Source: Eurosta solidaginis (taxonomy: Eukaryota; Arthropoda; Insecta; Diptera; Tephritidae). Taken from it: 64,000 nt of DNA. Every line of letters starts with the position of its first letter. Positions within the stretch are counted from its first letter, which is position 1. The notes under the pieces are model-generated. The model saw only the letters and a list, made by a program, of their open reading frames with translations. It was not told the DNA's origin and did not search any database. This document shows positions 1 through 10,255 of this stretch, piece by piece. The position numbers were made by a program, and so were the translations under genes. Location: positions 168,654,672 to 168,718,671 of the forward strand of contig NC_090322.1 in NCBI RefSeq assembly GCF_040869045.1. Reading direction: 5' to 3'.

Positions 1-850
1 AGGATATATACCATAGATTGCCTGTAAGTCACTTTAAATGTCTCACTTATGTTTCTAGTAGATTTAGCGTGTTATGTTTGTATCGATATATTTTCGTGAA
101 TATAATGGCTTGCCGTTCCTAAAAGAAAACGCCGGGTGCGATAGCTTAACTTTTTGTTGTTAAGTTCTGAATTTCGATTTGCGAGAGTCCCCTGGTAGGT
201 ACAGATAGGAAAGTAGATGCTTCGATGCTAAGAGCAAACATTATGTGTAGGTTGGTAGGTAGTTGATAGTACACAACCAAAATAACTAATAGTGTGAGTC
301 GCCATGGCGCAAGGCATGCGAATGTATGTGACAATTATCTCAATAAACCAATAATATGAAAGGTACATGATTCAACCCTGATCACCGAGTGGTGTAGCTA
401 TTATCGACTTGGTGCCTAGTGTATTGATTAATCTCATTGAAGGACGAAGGCGTGTATCAATGTTCTAAATTCGCAACGCGTTTCGCTAGCTCAAAAAATC
501 TTTGAGGTTGACGACATTCTTCACGCGAAAGCGACCCATGGGGGGGGGGGGGGGGGGGGGGGTCGACGACATATGACCATGTAAGGTAGTGTCGTACGGC
601 ATTGCGGCTTCGTTTTAGTGAGTTTGCACTCAGCATTTAGGTATTTGAGTTTCCCTATGATGATCAAAAACTGAATCTGGTTATTCCATCACCGTTGGAT
701 TCATAGACGAATCAAATGTGTCTACCTTTGGTGATCCAAATGGATAATCGTTTTTTAATTCGCTTTTCTATACTCGTTGACGGAAGAAGAATTTTATACT
801 CGGGGGTGTATTTGTACCTTGTGGCAGATAGTGGATCTGTGTTAGGATTA
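1..850. other. Left-edge sequence without a recognisable gene
   Basis: No coding or transposon signature is convincing here. The stretch holds an uninterrupted G run at 540-562. If the BEL-1 element to the right is complete, this could be its long 3' untranslated region, because no copy of its LTR occurs between the stop codon and the window edge; the matching LTR would then lie outside the window. That is inference only. Confidence 0.4.
540..562. repeat. Homopolymer G tract (23 bp)
   Basis: Twenty-three consecutive G on the plus strand, in an AT-rich context. Two more long G runs occur at 7164-7179 and 50663-50679. Such lengths are rare in fly DNA and are error-prone in sequencing, so the exact length is uncertain. 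Confidence 0.9.
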
Positions 851-1631
851 TCATGGCCTCATTCGGGATGAACGAAAGCTGGGTTATGGGGTTTTTTGGC
901 CGAGTGCGTAGGTGTTCTGTGATCCTCGCTCTGGGTGAGCGAGTGAACTTGGGTTGATTTGCTGGGGATTAAGAAAGACAATGCCAATGGCGGCCACCGT
1001 GGTGTGATGGGTAGCGTGCTCCGCCTATCACACCGTATGCCCTGGGTTCAACTCCCGGGCAAAGCAACATCAAAATTTTAGAAATAAGATTTTTCAATTA
1101 GAAGACAATTTTTCTAAGCGGGGTCGCCCCTCGGCAGTGTTTGGCAAGCACTCCGGGTGTATTTCTGCCATGAAAAGCTCTCAGTGAAAACTCATCTGCT
1201 TTGCAGATGCCGTTCGGAGTCGGCATAAAACATGTAGGTCCCGTCCGGCCAATTTGTATGGAAAATCAAGAGGAGCACGACGCAAATTGGAAGAGAAGCT
1301 CGGCCTTAGATCTCTTCGGAGGTTATCGCGCCTTACATTTTTTATTTTTTTAAGAAAGACAATGGGCTGACAGCCTTTAGGTTCAGTGGCAGATCGGTTC
1401 GCTCTTCTGCGGTAGGCTTTTATGGTGTCCTCGTTATGGGATGACGAGTGAATGGGGTGGTTTCTGGTGTCCTCGCTCGGGCGAGCAAGTGAACATGGGG
1501 ATCTTCTGGTGTCCTCGCTCTGGGGAGTGAGTGAATTTGGGTGTTTTCTGGTGTCCTCGCTCTGGGGAGTGAGTGAATCTGGGTGTTTTCTGGTGTCCGC
1601 GCTCTGGGTGAGCGAGTGAATTTGGGTTCGT
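850..1631. repeat. Degenerate 42-bp minisatellite interrupted by a SINE
   Basis: Units beginning around TGGTGTCCTCGCTC recur exactly every 42 bp at 1422, 1464, 1506, 1548 and 1590. A diverged unit sits at 917 and an even more worn one near 855. Removing the SINE at 984-1350 and one copy of its target duplication brings the outlying units closer to the main array. The array lies between the window edge and the BEL-1 stop codon, so it may be part of the 3' untranslated region of that element. Confidence 0.8.
984..1350 (+). mobile_element. tRNA-derived SINE, copy S1, full length
   Basis: The head resembles a tRNA gene, with an A-box-like stretch (TGGTGTGATGGGTAGCGTGC) and a B-box-like GGTTCAACTCC, followed by a body of about 280 bp and a T-rich end. 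An exact 14-bp direct repeat (TAAGAAAGACAATG) flanks it at 970-983 and 1351-1364, which is the target-site duplication expected of LINE-mobilised retroposition. At least five other copies of the same family occur in this window. Pol III transcription is assumed from the A and B boxes. Confidence 0.9.
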
Positions 1632-1692
1632 TTTGGGTCTCGATAGGAAGGTGGAGTTCGGAAGGGGGTGAAGGAGAGGAACGGAGGGATTG

Positions 1693-4600
1693 TTATGAGG
1701 AGCTATTGGCCTTCTCGCAGTCCATCTCCTCCGTTGGGAGAAGGATCAGTTTGACCAAAGGTCGTTTGACTTGACCCTTCTCTGTTTTGAGGTCGACTAC
1801 ACGTACTCGGTCATCTTCGCCGGGGTGTACATTGACAACTCGACCTAACCTCCATTCGTTGGGAGATAAGTTGTCCTCTTTGAGGACAGCGAGATCTCCC
1901 ACTTGTATATTCTGTCTGGGATGCTTCCACTTCACTCTTTTTTGAAGTTCGTATAGATATTCGGTTTTCCATCGCTTGCAGAAAGTGTGATGGAGGACTT
2001 TGAGTTTCTGCCACCGATTGATCATCGAGGCAGGGCTCTCACTAGCATCCGGCTCTGGCGGAGCCAGTAGATGGCTGCCAGTGAGGAAATGACCTGGAGT
2101 AAGCGGCTCAAGGTCCGTTGGGTCATTGGATGCCGGGCTGAGCGGCCGCGAGTTCAGGCATGCCTCGATGCGGCACAAGAGGGTATGGAATTCCTCGAAG
2201 GTGAATTTGTGTGGTGAGGCTATCTTTTTGAAATGGCTTTTGAAGCTTTTCACTCCAGCCTCCCACAGCCCTCCCATGTGGGGAGCGCCCGCAGGGATGA
2301 AATGCCAAGTGAGTGACTGGTGGCTGTACTTCGAGACAGCATTGTCTCGGGCTTGTGAAATGAAAGTTTTAAATTCCGACCGTAGGGATCGTGAAGCTCC
2401 GACAAAGTTTGTACCGTTGTCGGAGTAGACATTTTTGGGACATCCGCGTCTAGATATGAAACGGGCAAAAGCCGCAAGAAATGATGGGGTGCTGAGGTCA
2501 GTAGTGGCCTCCAGATGAATCGCTCGTGTGGAAAAACACACGAAAAGGCAGACATAGCCTTTGGATAGTCGACACCCTCTGCCGCGGTAACTTTTAATGT
2601 CGAAGGGTCCGGCGAAGTCGACTCCAGTATTCGTGAATGCACGGCTGAATGTCGTGCGTTCCCGAGGGAGAATACCCATAAGTTGGGTCTGAGCACGCTT
2701 TCGGTGTATCGTGTAAACTTTGCAATTATGAATGGTTGCCCTAATCATGGTTTTGATGTTAGGTATCCAGTATTGGGTGCGTATCAGACGCAACATGAGT
2801 TGGTTTTCCCCATGCAGACTTTGTTGATGAAACATTAGGACTGTCAGACGGGATAACCGGCAGTCGTATGGGAGGAGGATTGGGTGGCGTTCATTAAAAG
2901 CTAAGTCCTTTGACGCCCCGAGTCGCCCTCCTACCCGAATGATGCCATCTTGGTCTAAGTAGGGATTAAGTGAGAGTATTGCACTTTTCCCTCCTATTGG
3001 TTTTCCGGCCTTTAGATAATTATATTCGGAACTATAATGTTGTTTCTGATAGATCTTAATTAAAAGTCGTGTAGTGGCCTTAATTTCATCAGGGGAGATT
3101 AAGTGCGACATGACCTGGAATGAATTTTTTGTTTCGGGGTGGGTTCTTCGGTAGAACCTCATAACGTATGATAAGACCCGTAGAGCCCTAGGTAGGTCGG
3201 AAAAGCGTTGAAGAATATCGGTAGGATTGACGGTTGTTGTTGCGCAGGTCTTTGCCCTCTTTTCCTCTACGGAGGTGATGTAGTCACTTTCTTGTGCTGG
3301 CCATTGGGAAGTGTCTTCTTGCAGCCAAGAAGGTCCCTGCCACCACAACGAATTGTTGACCAATTCATACGCAGGTACTCCTCTGCTACCTAAATCTGCT
3401 GGGTTGGACTCTGAGTTCACGTGCAACCAGTCCATATGTCCGACCATGTCGATGATCTTGGTGATCCGATGTGCGACGAAGGTTGACCAGGAACAGGGCG
3501 GTTTCCTTATCCATGCGAGGACGATCGTTGAATCCGTCCACAGGTGCATTTTCACTGGTCCCAACTTGAGATTCCTGAAAATTGATTCGGTGATTTCCGC
3601 TAACAGCACGGCTCCGCAAAGCTCCAATCGTGGAAGAGAAAGAGTTTTCACTGGGGCTACTCGGGTTTTGGCTAGAAGTAGGTTTGTGCAGACATTATCA
3701 TCCGTTTTGACACGCATGTAAATGACTGCTGCATAAGCCTTCTCGGATGCGTCACAAAATCCATGGATCTCGATGTCGGTTCCTGGAGAAAAGTTGACCC
3801 ATCTAGGTATCCGGATTTTGTCGATTTCATGGTATTGGTCGGTGAAGGTTTTCCATCGTTCCAGCGTACTGGTAGATACTGGTTCGTCCCAAGCGGTGCC
3901 TTCCAACCAAATACTCTGCATGAGTATTTTTGCCACAATGACCATAGGCGCAAGCCAGCCTAAAGGGTCGAAAAGTTTGGCTATAGCGGATAGGACTGCT
4001 CGTTTGGTGATGTTTGCACCATTTTCCAGGGTTCCTGCCTTGAAATAAAATACGTCTGAGTGAGCGTTCCATCGTATTCCCAGGGCTTTTACCGAACTAG
4101 CTTCTTCGAACGCTAAGAAATCCTCGCTGAGCAAGTCCGTTTTGGGGATGTCCTTTAGAATTTCCTTACAGTTTGAAGTCCACTTGCGTAATGGAAAGCC
4201 ATCTGAGTGTAAGGCTTCGTGAATCTCGTTTCTTGCTTTGATGGTTGACGCTATTGTGTGTCCTCCAGATAAAACATCATCTACGTACATACTCTCTCTT
4301 AGTATGCTAGCCGCTGTAGGGAGATATGGAGCGCAATTCACTCCGAAGGTAACCGTCTTTAATTCGTAAAGACTAATAGGGTCATTCGGGGAAGTGCGAT
4401 GCACAATACGTTGAAATTTGGTGTGATTTTCGTTCACCCAAATTTGTCGATACATCTTTTCGATGTCGCTATTGAAGACGAAACGGTATAGCCTCCATCG
4501 TAATATGAGGATGGGTAGATCGGCTTGTAGAACTGGGCCTGGGAGTAGAATATCATTTAGGCTCTTCCCGTTGGCCGTAGGGCTCGAGGCATTGAATACT

Positions 4601-6960
4601 ACGCGTACCTTTGTAGTGGTACTTTCCGCTTTAATAACGGCGTGGTGGGGCAGGAAATAATTATCCGAATCGTCGGATGGAATATTCTTTTCAATTTTTC
4701 TCATATGTCCGAGCGTTTCATATTCTGACAACACTCGAACATACTCTTTACCTAAGTCTGGGTTTTTTATTAGCCGCCCCTCATTCCGGAAGAATTGAGA
4801 GCATGCACGCTTCAGGGATGGTCCTAAGTTAATATTGTTAGGGTAATCCTGCCGGAATGATAGTGACACGGTGTACCTTCCATTCTCACTTCGCTGCGTT
4901 GTTTCCTTAAATAATTGTTCGCAGTACCTTTCCTCTTCATTCAATATTTTATTTTTGGGTAGATTTTCTACCTCCCAGAAAGCTTTTAATTGATTGTCTA
5001 ACGCAACCTCGTTGTAAAAAGACATAATGCTCTTCGTTGGATTCGGTGATTCGATACGACCGGTTAGTATCCAACCGAACACTGTCTCTTGGGCTAAGAG
5101 TGTGTTTAGCACATTCTTCTTTATACCGCTCATTATAATTTGGGGATATATGTCTCCGCCAAGTATGAGGTCTACGTCTTCGTTGACGTAGAACCTCTTG
5201 TCTGCCAAAACCAAGTCTGGGAATGCCTGCATAGTCATTGCGTTGATATGGCAGGATGGAAGATTCCCAGTGAGTTTCGCTAGAACTAGTACGGGTGTAG
5301 TCAGGCTGAAGCAGGGATCCACTGGTGAACGTAATTCGATGTTGGATGCTTCTTTCACCTGAGCTGACACCGCATTTGTGATGCCTGAAACATGGGCATG
5401 CATTTTCCTCGCTGGCAAATTGATTCTGCGTTTCAGTCTTTCAGTTATAAAGGAACATTCAGACCCAGAATCAATTAATGCCCGCGCGGAGAAGTCGGTA
5501 CCATTATGGTGAATGTGTACGCGAGCAGTTCCTAATAGCACGCCTGTGCTGGAATTGGCATGGCAGGATTTGACATTCTGATTCGCAGAGGAAGGTGGTT
5601 GTCCCGATTCCTGTCTTTTCCTTGCCTGTGCCGAAGTTGATGGGGCATTATCCGCATCTTTGAAGGGATTTCGTACCGCCGGTTGCTGAAGTGTGTCCGC
5701 ATGCAGGAGCGTGTGGTGACGAGAGTGGCATTTGGAACAGTTGTATGAACTGGTGCACCTCGTCACTGTGTGTCCTGGGGATAAACAATTCAGGCAGCCA
5801 TTCGTGGATTTGACGAATTTAATCCTTTCTACTGGGTTTAAATCGCAAAAACGTGAACAGTTGCGTAATTTGCACATTTTACACATTGATTTTGTTGTTT
5901 GCTTGGTTACTTTGGTTTGAAAAGCACCAAGTCTTTCCGTAGATTTGCACATTTTACACATTGATTTTGTTGTTTGCTTGGTTACTTTGGTTTGAAAAGC
6001 ACCAAGTCTTTTTGTAGGGTTTTCCGTCGACTGGCGCGACGTGTTTGATTTTTGCACTTTAGAAGTGGCATTCCCTGTAAAACCAGACACGGTTTCAAGT
6101 GTCTGGAAACGATTTGACAAGAATTTGTCCATATCCTCCCACTTGGATATGTCCGTCTTGTGATCAATGCTCTGCTCCCATAGAGCCAACGTGTTTTCAG
6201 GTAATTTTGTCGAACATAAATAGGTAATAATCGCATCCCAATTTGAAACATCGATCTGATGTGTTTTTAAAGATGCCAAGCAATTATTTATGTCGCGCTG
6301 TAAGGTTTTGATAGAGCTGCCGCACTCGCTATCTATCTTTTTTAGATTAAACAAAATTTGTAGTTGTGAGTTTACGAGAATCCGCTTATTCTCGTATCTC
6401 TCATATAGGTTTTTCCAGGCTGTTTCGAAGCCTTCATTTGTCAAGGGACATTTCTTGACGATGTCCTTTGCCTCACCTTGAGTTTTCTGATTGAGGTGGA
6501 ACAACTTTTCAACCGGGCTTAGGCGACTGTTGTTTTTGTATATGGCCGTGAACAGGTCACGAAACGTTGGCCAAGATAGGTAGTCGCCCTTGAACACCTC
6601 AGTATCACAAGCTGGCAGGCGGATACTGTGTTCGCGCGCGCGTTCTCCCTCAGGTTTGACTGCCCTATCTTTTTCCTCCTTCAATTTGGCTTGAAGTTCA
6701 GCCATGTTCGACATGCATCTTAGGAATACGGCATATGCCGCTTTATGCTTGATCTTGACCGCTGCAATTTTCTTTGCGTCGAGCGTGTCCGAGCCAAGCA
6801 ACTCCTCTAGGGCGTTCTCTGCTTTTTCCCACTTAGCTTGCAACTCTTTTTGCTGTATTGCAAGAGTGTGCACAGTGTGCAGAGCCGCATTGATGTCATT
6901 AAAATCGGCCTCGAATTCGATTATTCGATCGGCCAATCTAATGTAAGAATCCATGTTCAT
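1693..6960 (-). CDS. BEL/Pao retrotransposon gag-pol polyprotein (BEL-1)
   Basis: Uninterrupted 1755-residue polyprotein of the BEL/Pao type. In order it shows a DUF1759-type gag (about residues 110-290), zinc-knuckle cysteines (about 350-430), an aspartic protease with DSGS (about 497), reverse transcriptase with YVDD (about 892), RNase H (HGFCDAS about 1066, WTDS about 1140), and integrase with D, D and E in GVDFAGPF, SDNGTNF and GLWEAG (about 1446-1570). The end is a DUF5641-type domain. Three oddities suggest it is not fully functional. A 25-residue tandem duplication sits at the zinc knuckle (DNA 5868-6017). About 16 residues are missing between CAPY and YVDD compared with BEL-2. The fourth ligand of the integrase HHCC finger is Tyr instead of Cys. 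Start at 6960 is the first of two close ATGs; 6954 is the alternative. Confidence 0.95.
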   Translation of the reverse strand: MNMDSYIRLADRIIEFEADFNDINAALHTVHTLAIQQKELQAKWEKAENALEELLGSDTLDAKKIAAVKIKHKAAYAVFLRCMSNMAELQAKLKEEKDRAVKPEGERAREHSIRLPACDTEVFKGDYLSWPTFRDLFTAIYKNNSRLSPVEKLFHLNQKTQGEAKDIVKKCPLTNEGFETAWKNLYERYENKRILVNSQLQILFNLKKIDSECGSSIKTLQRDINNCLASLKTHQIDVSNWDAIITYLCSTKLPENTLALWEQSIDHKTDISKWEDMDKFLSNRFQTLETVSGFTGNATSKVQKSNTSRQSTENPTKRLGAFQTKVTKQTTKSMCKMCKSTERLGAFQTKVTKQTTKSMCKMCKLRNCSRFCDLNPVERIKFVKSTNGCLNCLSPGHTVTRCTSSYNCSKCHSRHHTLLHADTLQQPAVRNPFKDADNAPSTSAQARKRQESGQPPSSANQNVKSCHANSSTGVLLGTARVHIHHNGTDFSARALIDSGSECSFITERLKRRINLPARKMHAHVSGITNAVSAQVKEASNIELRSPVDPCFSLTTPVLVLAKLTGNLPSCHINAMTMQAFPDLVLADKRFYVNEDVDLILGGDIYPQIIMSGIKKNVLNTLLAQETVFGWILTGRIESPNPTKSIMSFYNEVALDNQLKAFWEVENLPKNKILNEEERYCEQLFKETTQRSENGRYTVSLSFRQDYPNNINLGPSLKRACSQFFRNEGRLIKNPDLGKEYVRVLSEYETLGHMRKIEKNIPSDDSDNYFLPHHAVIKAESTTTKVRVVFNASSPTANGKSLNDILLPGPVLQADLPILILRWRLYRFVFNSDIEKMYRQIWVNENHTKFQRIVHRTSPNDPISLYELKTVTFGVNCAPYLPTAASILRESMYVDDVLSGGHTIASTIKARNEIHEALHSDGFPLRKWTSNCKEILKDIPKTDLLSEDFLAFEEASSVKALGIRWNAHSDVFYFKAGTLENGANITKRAVLSAIAKLFDPLGWLAPMVIVAKILMQSIWLEGTAWDEPVSTSTLERWKTFTDQYHEIDKIRIPRWVNFSPGTDIEIHGFCDASEKAYAAVIYMRVKTDDNVCTNLLLAKTRVAPVKTLSLPRLELCGAVLLAEITESIFRNLKLGPVKMHLWTDSTIVLAWIRKPPCSWSTFVAHRITKIIDMVGHMDWLHVNSESNPADLGSRGVPAYELVNNSLWWQGPSWLQEDTSQWPAQESDYITSVEEKRAKTCATTTVNPTDILQRFSDLPRALRVLSYVMRFYRRTHPETKNSFQVMSHLISPDEIKATTRLLIKIYQKQHYSSEYNYLKAGKPIGGKSAILSLNPYLDQDGIIRVGGRLGASKDLAFNERHPILLPYDCRLSRLTVLMFHQQSLHGENQLMLRLIRTQYWIPNIKTMIRATIHNCKVYTIHRKRAQTQLMGILPRERTTFSRAFTNTGVDFAGPFDIKSYRGRGCRLSKGYVCLFVCFSTRAIHLEATTDLSTPSFLAAFARFISRRGCPKNVYSDNGTNFVGASRSLRSEFKTFISQARDNAVSKYSHQSLTWHFIPAGAPHMGGLWEAGVKSFKSHFKKIASPHKFTFEEFHTLLCRIEACLNSRPLSPASNDPTDLEPLTPGHFLTGSHLLAPPEPDASESPASMINRWQKLKVLHHTFCKRWKTEYLYELQKRVKWKHPRQNIQVGDLAVLKEDNLSPNEWRLGRVVNVHPGEDDRVRVVDLKTEKGQVKRPLVKLILLPTEEMDCEKANSSS
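5868..6017 (-). repeat. 75-bp tandem duplication inside BEL-1 gag
   Basis: Two copies of a 75-bp unit lie head to tail with period exactly 75 and only a few differences. They duplicate 25 residues in frame, including a CKMCK half of a zinc knuckle. Because the unit is a multiple of three, the reading frame survives. Confidence 0.92.
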
Positions 6961-7885
6961 GGTTGAAAGGTGGAGAGCAAATTAACCAAGGGATGTAAAA
7001 ACTTTGAAAACCTGAGCGAATCACCCAACCAACAACTATTAAAATTACGCAAAATTGATTTCTTACTTTTAATTTGTTTATTTTTATCTGATTTTGCAGA
7101 TTATTTGTGCCTTAAAACAGGGAGCAGGGGGAATCAACACCAATTTGTATTGTGCGAAGTAAAGGGGGGGGGGGGGGGGCCCACTCGCCACCTCAACCTT
7201 CAATTTTATTATAAGATAAGTGCGCGCGTTGATATAAACTCGACGAAAAGTGTGAAACCGTGAAATAAATCTTATGCAACAGAGAACAAAACTCTGTAAC
7301 AAGATTAATTAGAGAAATTAGTGAAAAAAAATGTGATGCAAAAAGAAAATTTAAATCGAATGGCGTGAAATTTTATGTGAAAGTGAGGTTATGTGTACCT
7401 CTTCCTTGTGCTGTGTCCGGAGAGCCTTGCCGCTGGTGGGGGGACAGACCAGATAGTCACAAGGAATCTTAAATCTTTTTGGCACTACACAGTTTTTCCA
7501 CACTTTTCGCGGTTAACTACAATCACGTATGGCACTTTAGATCGATTTTTCGCACTTTTATTTATTATTTTAACCAAAAAAAATGTTGCAAGAAATATTG
7601 CACTTACTGTAAGCTTTTTGGTGATTTGTATGTTCTGGTGGTGATGTGGCAAGATCACTTGTGGTGTTGCTGATGGCTTAATCTGGCTGTCGCTTGCTCA
7701 GTGTTTTGCACGCTGGTATTAAATAATATACTATCGAAATTTTGTGGTATAGCTGTTGATGGGCAAATATTTTTCCGTATAACTTTTTATGTTAGGAATT
7801 CTGAAGTGTGTGCGGTCAGCTATGATGCTTTGTTGTGGACTGTAATTTAGGTGCTGTTTCCAATTCCTGGTGAAGATGGACCAAA
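6961..7885 (-). other. Probable 5' untranslated leader of BEL-1
   Basis: No gene is seen between the BEL-1 start codon and the inferred 5' LTR. It contains a 16-bp G run at 7164-7179. Just inside the LTR, the minus strand reads TTTGGTCCATCTTCACCAGG, placed where the primer-binding region of a BEL element should be. I cannot name the primer tRNA. Confidence 0.45.
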
Positions 7886-8386
7886 TGTTCGGCCGGTGTG
7901 CGTCTAATCCTGGAGAGGTGGGCGCACCGGGTCGATCTCAGCGGGAGTAAGCGGGTTGGAAATGAAAATAAGCAAATAGACGAGATTTCTCGTTATAATA
8001 TATGTGATTTATTGGGTAAATGTAAAACTAGCAATAGTTACAATATTACCTGAATAAACGCAGAAATACGGCAGAGATCGCTGGCGGCAGATGTTAACTG
8101 GTTGGCTGTTGAAATCAAAGAGGCCGGTTGTATAGCAAGCCACAACCGTTGACCCGCAAAATCCTCCGTTTTGGAGGGGAAAGGCACCCACACATCAACC
8201 ACGACATGCATATGCATGAGTGCTGACAAAAAGCACACATACACGTACATGTACTTGCATGCACATGCATGTGGCGGTGATGGTGTGGGTGGTTACAAGT
8301 TAATTCGAGTATCGAGCATCGATTTGCAGAGTTGCATTGGGGGGGTCGCAATCAGATGCGGAAAAGTTAGGCATCCTGCCTAAACA
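7886..8386 (-). repeat. Inferred 5' LTR of BEL-1
   Basis: On the plus strand the segment runs from TGTTCGGCCGG to CCTAAACA, so it has TGTT...AACA ends in both readings. The right boundary is supported independently: sequence immediately right of 8386 is homologous to the interior of the satellite-bearing element found at 40.1 kb and 63.6 kb, so homology to that element stops exactly where this LTR would start. A minus-strand AATAAA lies near 8010. The partner LTR was not found in the window, so this remains an inference. Confidence 0.6.
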
Positions 8387-9859
8387 ATTGTAAGGTAATT
8401 GGATTGTTTTATTGACGCGAAATATAACTTTAGAAAAAACTTTATAAAATGGTTGTAACACCTACCATATTAAGTAGAAGAAAATGAAAAAGTTCTGCAG
8501 GGCGAAATAAAAAACCCTTAAAATCTTGGCAGATATTACATATATAAATAAATTAGCAGTATCCAACAGATGATGTTCTGGGTCACCCTGGTCCACATTT
8601 TGGTCGATATCTGGAAAACGCCTTCACATATACAACTACCACCACTCCCTTTTAAAACTCTCATTAATACCTTTAATTTTATACCCATATCGTACAAACT
8701 CATTCTAGAGTCACCCCTGATCCGCCTTTATGGCGATATCTCGAAAAGGCGTCCACCTATAGAAGTAAGCCCCACGCCCTTTTAAAATACTCATTAACAC
8801 CTTTCATTTGATACCGATATTGTACAAACATATTCTAAAGTCACCCCTGGTCCACCTTTATGCCGATATCTCGAAAAGGCGAACACCTATAGAACGAAGG
8901 CCCACACCCTTTTAAAAATACTCATTAGCACCTTTCATTTGATACCCATATCGTACAAACAAAGTCTAGAGTCACCCCTGGTCCACTTTTATTGCGATAC
9001 CTCGAAAAGGCGTCCACCTATAGAACTAAGGCCCACTCCCTTTTAAAATACTCATTAACTCCTTTCGTTTGATACCCATATTGCACAAACGAATTCTAGA
9101 GTCACCCCTGGCCCACCTTTATGGCGATATCTCGAAACGGCGTCCACCTATGGAACTAAGGATTACTCCCTTTTAAAATACTCATTAACACCCTTCGTTT
9201 GATACCCATATTGTACAAACAAATTCTAGGGTCACCCCTGGTCCACCTTTCTGGCGATATCTCGAAACGGCGTTCACCTATGGAACTAATGATTACTCCC
9301 TTTTGGAATACTCATTAACACCTTTCATTTGATACCCATATCGTACAAACGCATTCTAGAGTCACCCCTGGTCCACCTTTAAGGCGATATCTCGAAAAGG
9401 CGACCACCTATACAACAACCACCACTCCCTTTTAAACCCTCATTAATACCTTTAATTTGATACCCATATCGTACAAACACATTCTAGAGTCACCCCTGGT
9501 CCACCTTTATGGCGATATTTCGAAACGGCGTCCACCTATGGAACTAATGATTACTCCCTTTTAGAATACTCATTAACACCTTTCATTTGATACCCATATC
9601 GTACAAACGCATTCTAGAGTCAACCCTGATCCACCTTTATGGCCATATCCCTAAATGGCGTCCACCTATAGAACTATGGCCCACTCCCTCATAAAATACT
9701 CTTTAATGCCTTTCATTTGATACACATGTCATATAAACACATTCCAGGGTTTCCCTCGGTTCATTTTCCTACATGGTTATTTTCCCTTATGTTGTCACCA
9801 TAGCTCTCAACTGAGTATGTAATGTTCGGTTACACCCGAACTTAACCTTCCTTACTTGT
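8387..9859 (-). mobile_element. Satellite-bearing (Helentron-like) element, copy A, truncated by BEL-1
   Basis: Same family as copies B and C but in reverse orientation. It keeps the inner flank (the stretch around CTGCAGGGCGAAATAAAAAA), about nine 130-bp monomers from 8577 to about 9770, and the terminus with the hairpin GTTCGG-TTACAC-CCGAAC, ending in CCTTCCTTACTTGT. The part that should lie left of 8387 is absent and replaced by the BEL-1 LTR. No transposase-like coding capacity is visible. Confidence 0.85.
8577..9770 (-). repeat. 130-bp tandem array, about 9 monomers (copy A)
   Basis: Monomers are recognisable by GGCGATATCTCGAAA, GTCACCCCTGGTCCACC and ACTCCCTTTTAAAATACTC at about 130-bp spacing. 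The monomer nearest the hairpin terminus carries the diagnostic CCCTAAATGG variant shared with the end monomers of copies B and C. Confidence 0.92.
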
Positions 9860-10255
9860 TTTTTATTGAATAACTTTATGTTTTGAAAATATATATTTCT
9901 ATCTTTACATTTACTTTGTTTTATAGTTCTTTCTTAATGAAAAAGTGATTTTTTTAAGTAAATTTTGCATTGAAGAAACACCATATCTTCTTTTATAAAA
10001 AAGTTTTATCTGGCTAGCTTGACCTCCACGTTCTAGTTATATGAATATAAGTAAATATTGTTAGGATTAGCTTGAAATCAAATAACCAGAGTCCTTTTTA
10101 ATTTCGAACTTCACAGTCCACATTTTCTTTTAGCACACTGTGGGGAGTTGTCACTCAATTTTTTCACACACTTATGCAATTGTTTTAGTATTTGTGTGGC
10201 CGGCTCTGTTTTCGAGGTTTTCTTACCAGAAATCTGGGAATTGAAATGAAAAAAG
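9860..10255. other. AT-rich spacer, no feature recognised
   Basis: Between the end of satellite element A and the 5' LTR of BEL-2. No open frame, repeat or RNA gene is convincing. Confidence 0.5.

Noticed and set aside
1..850. Second LTR of BEL-1
   Set aside because: I found no match here to the 7886-8386 LTR, so no 3' LTR is annotated.
988..1070. A tRNA gene
   Set aside because: A and B boxes are present but the sequence continues into a SINE body, is flanked by target duplications and recurs in many copies.
8188..8300. Possible regulatory or coding stretch rich in ACACATACACGTACATG
   Set aside because: Low-complexity alternating purine-pyrimidine sequence inside the inferred BEL-1 LTR.
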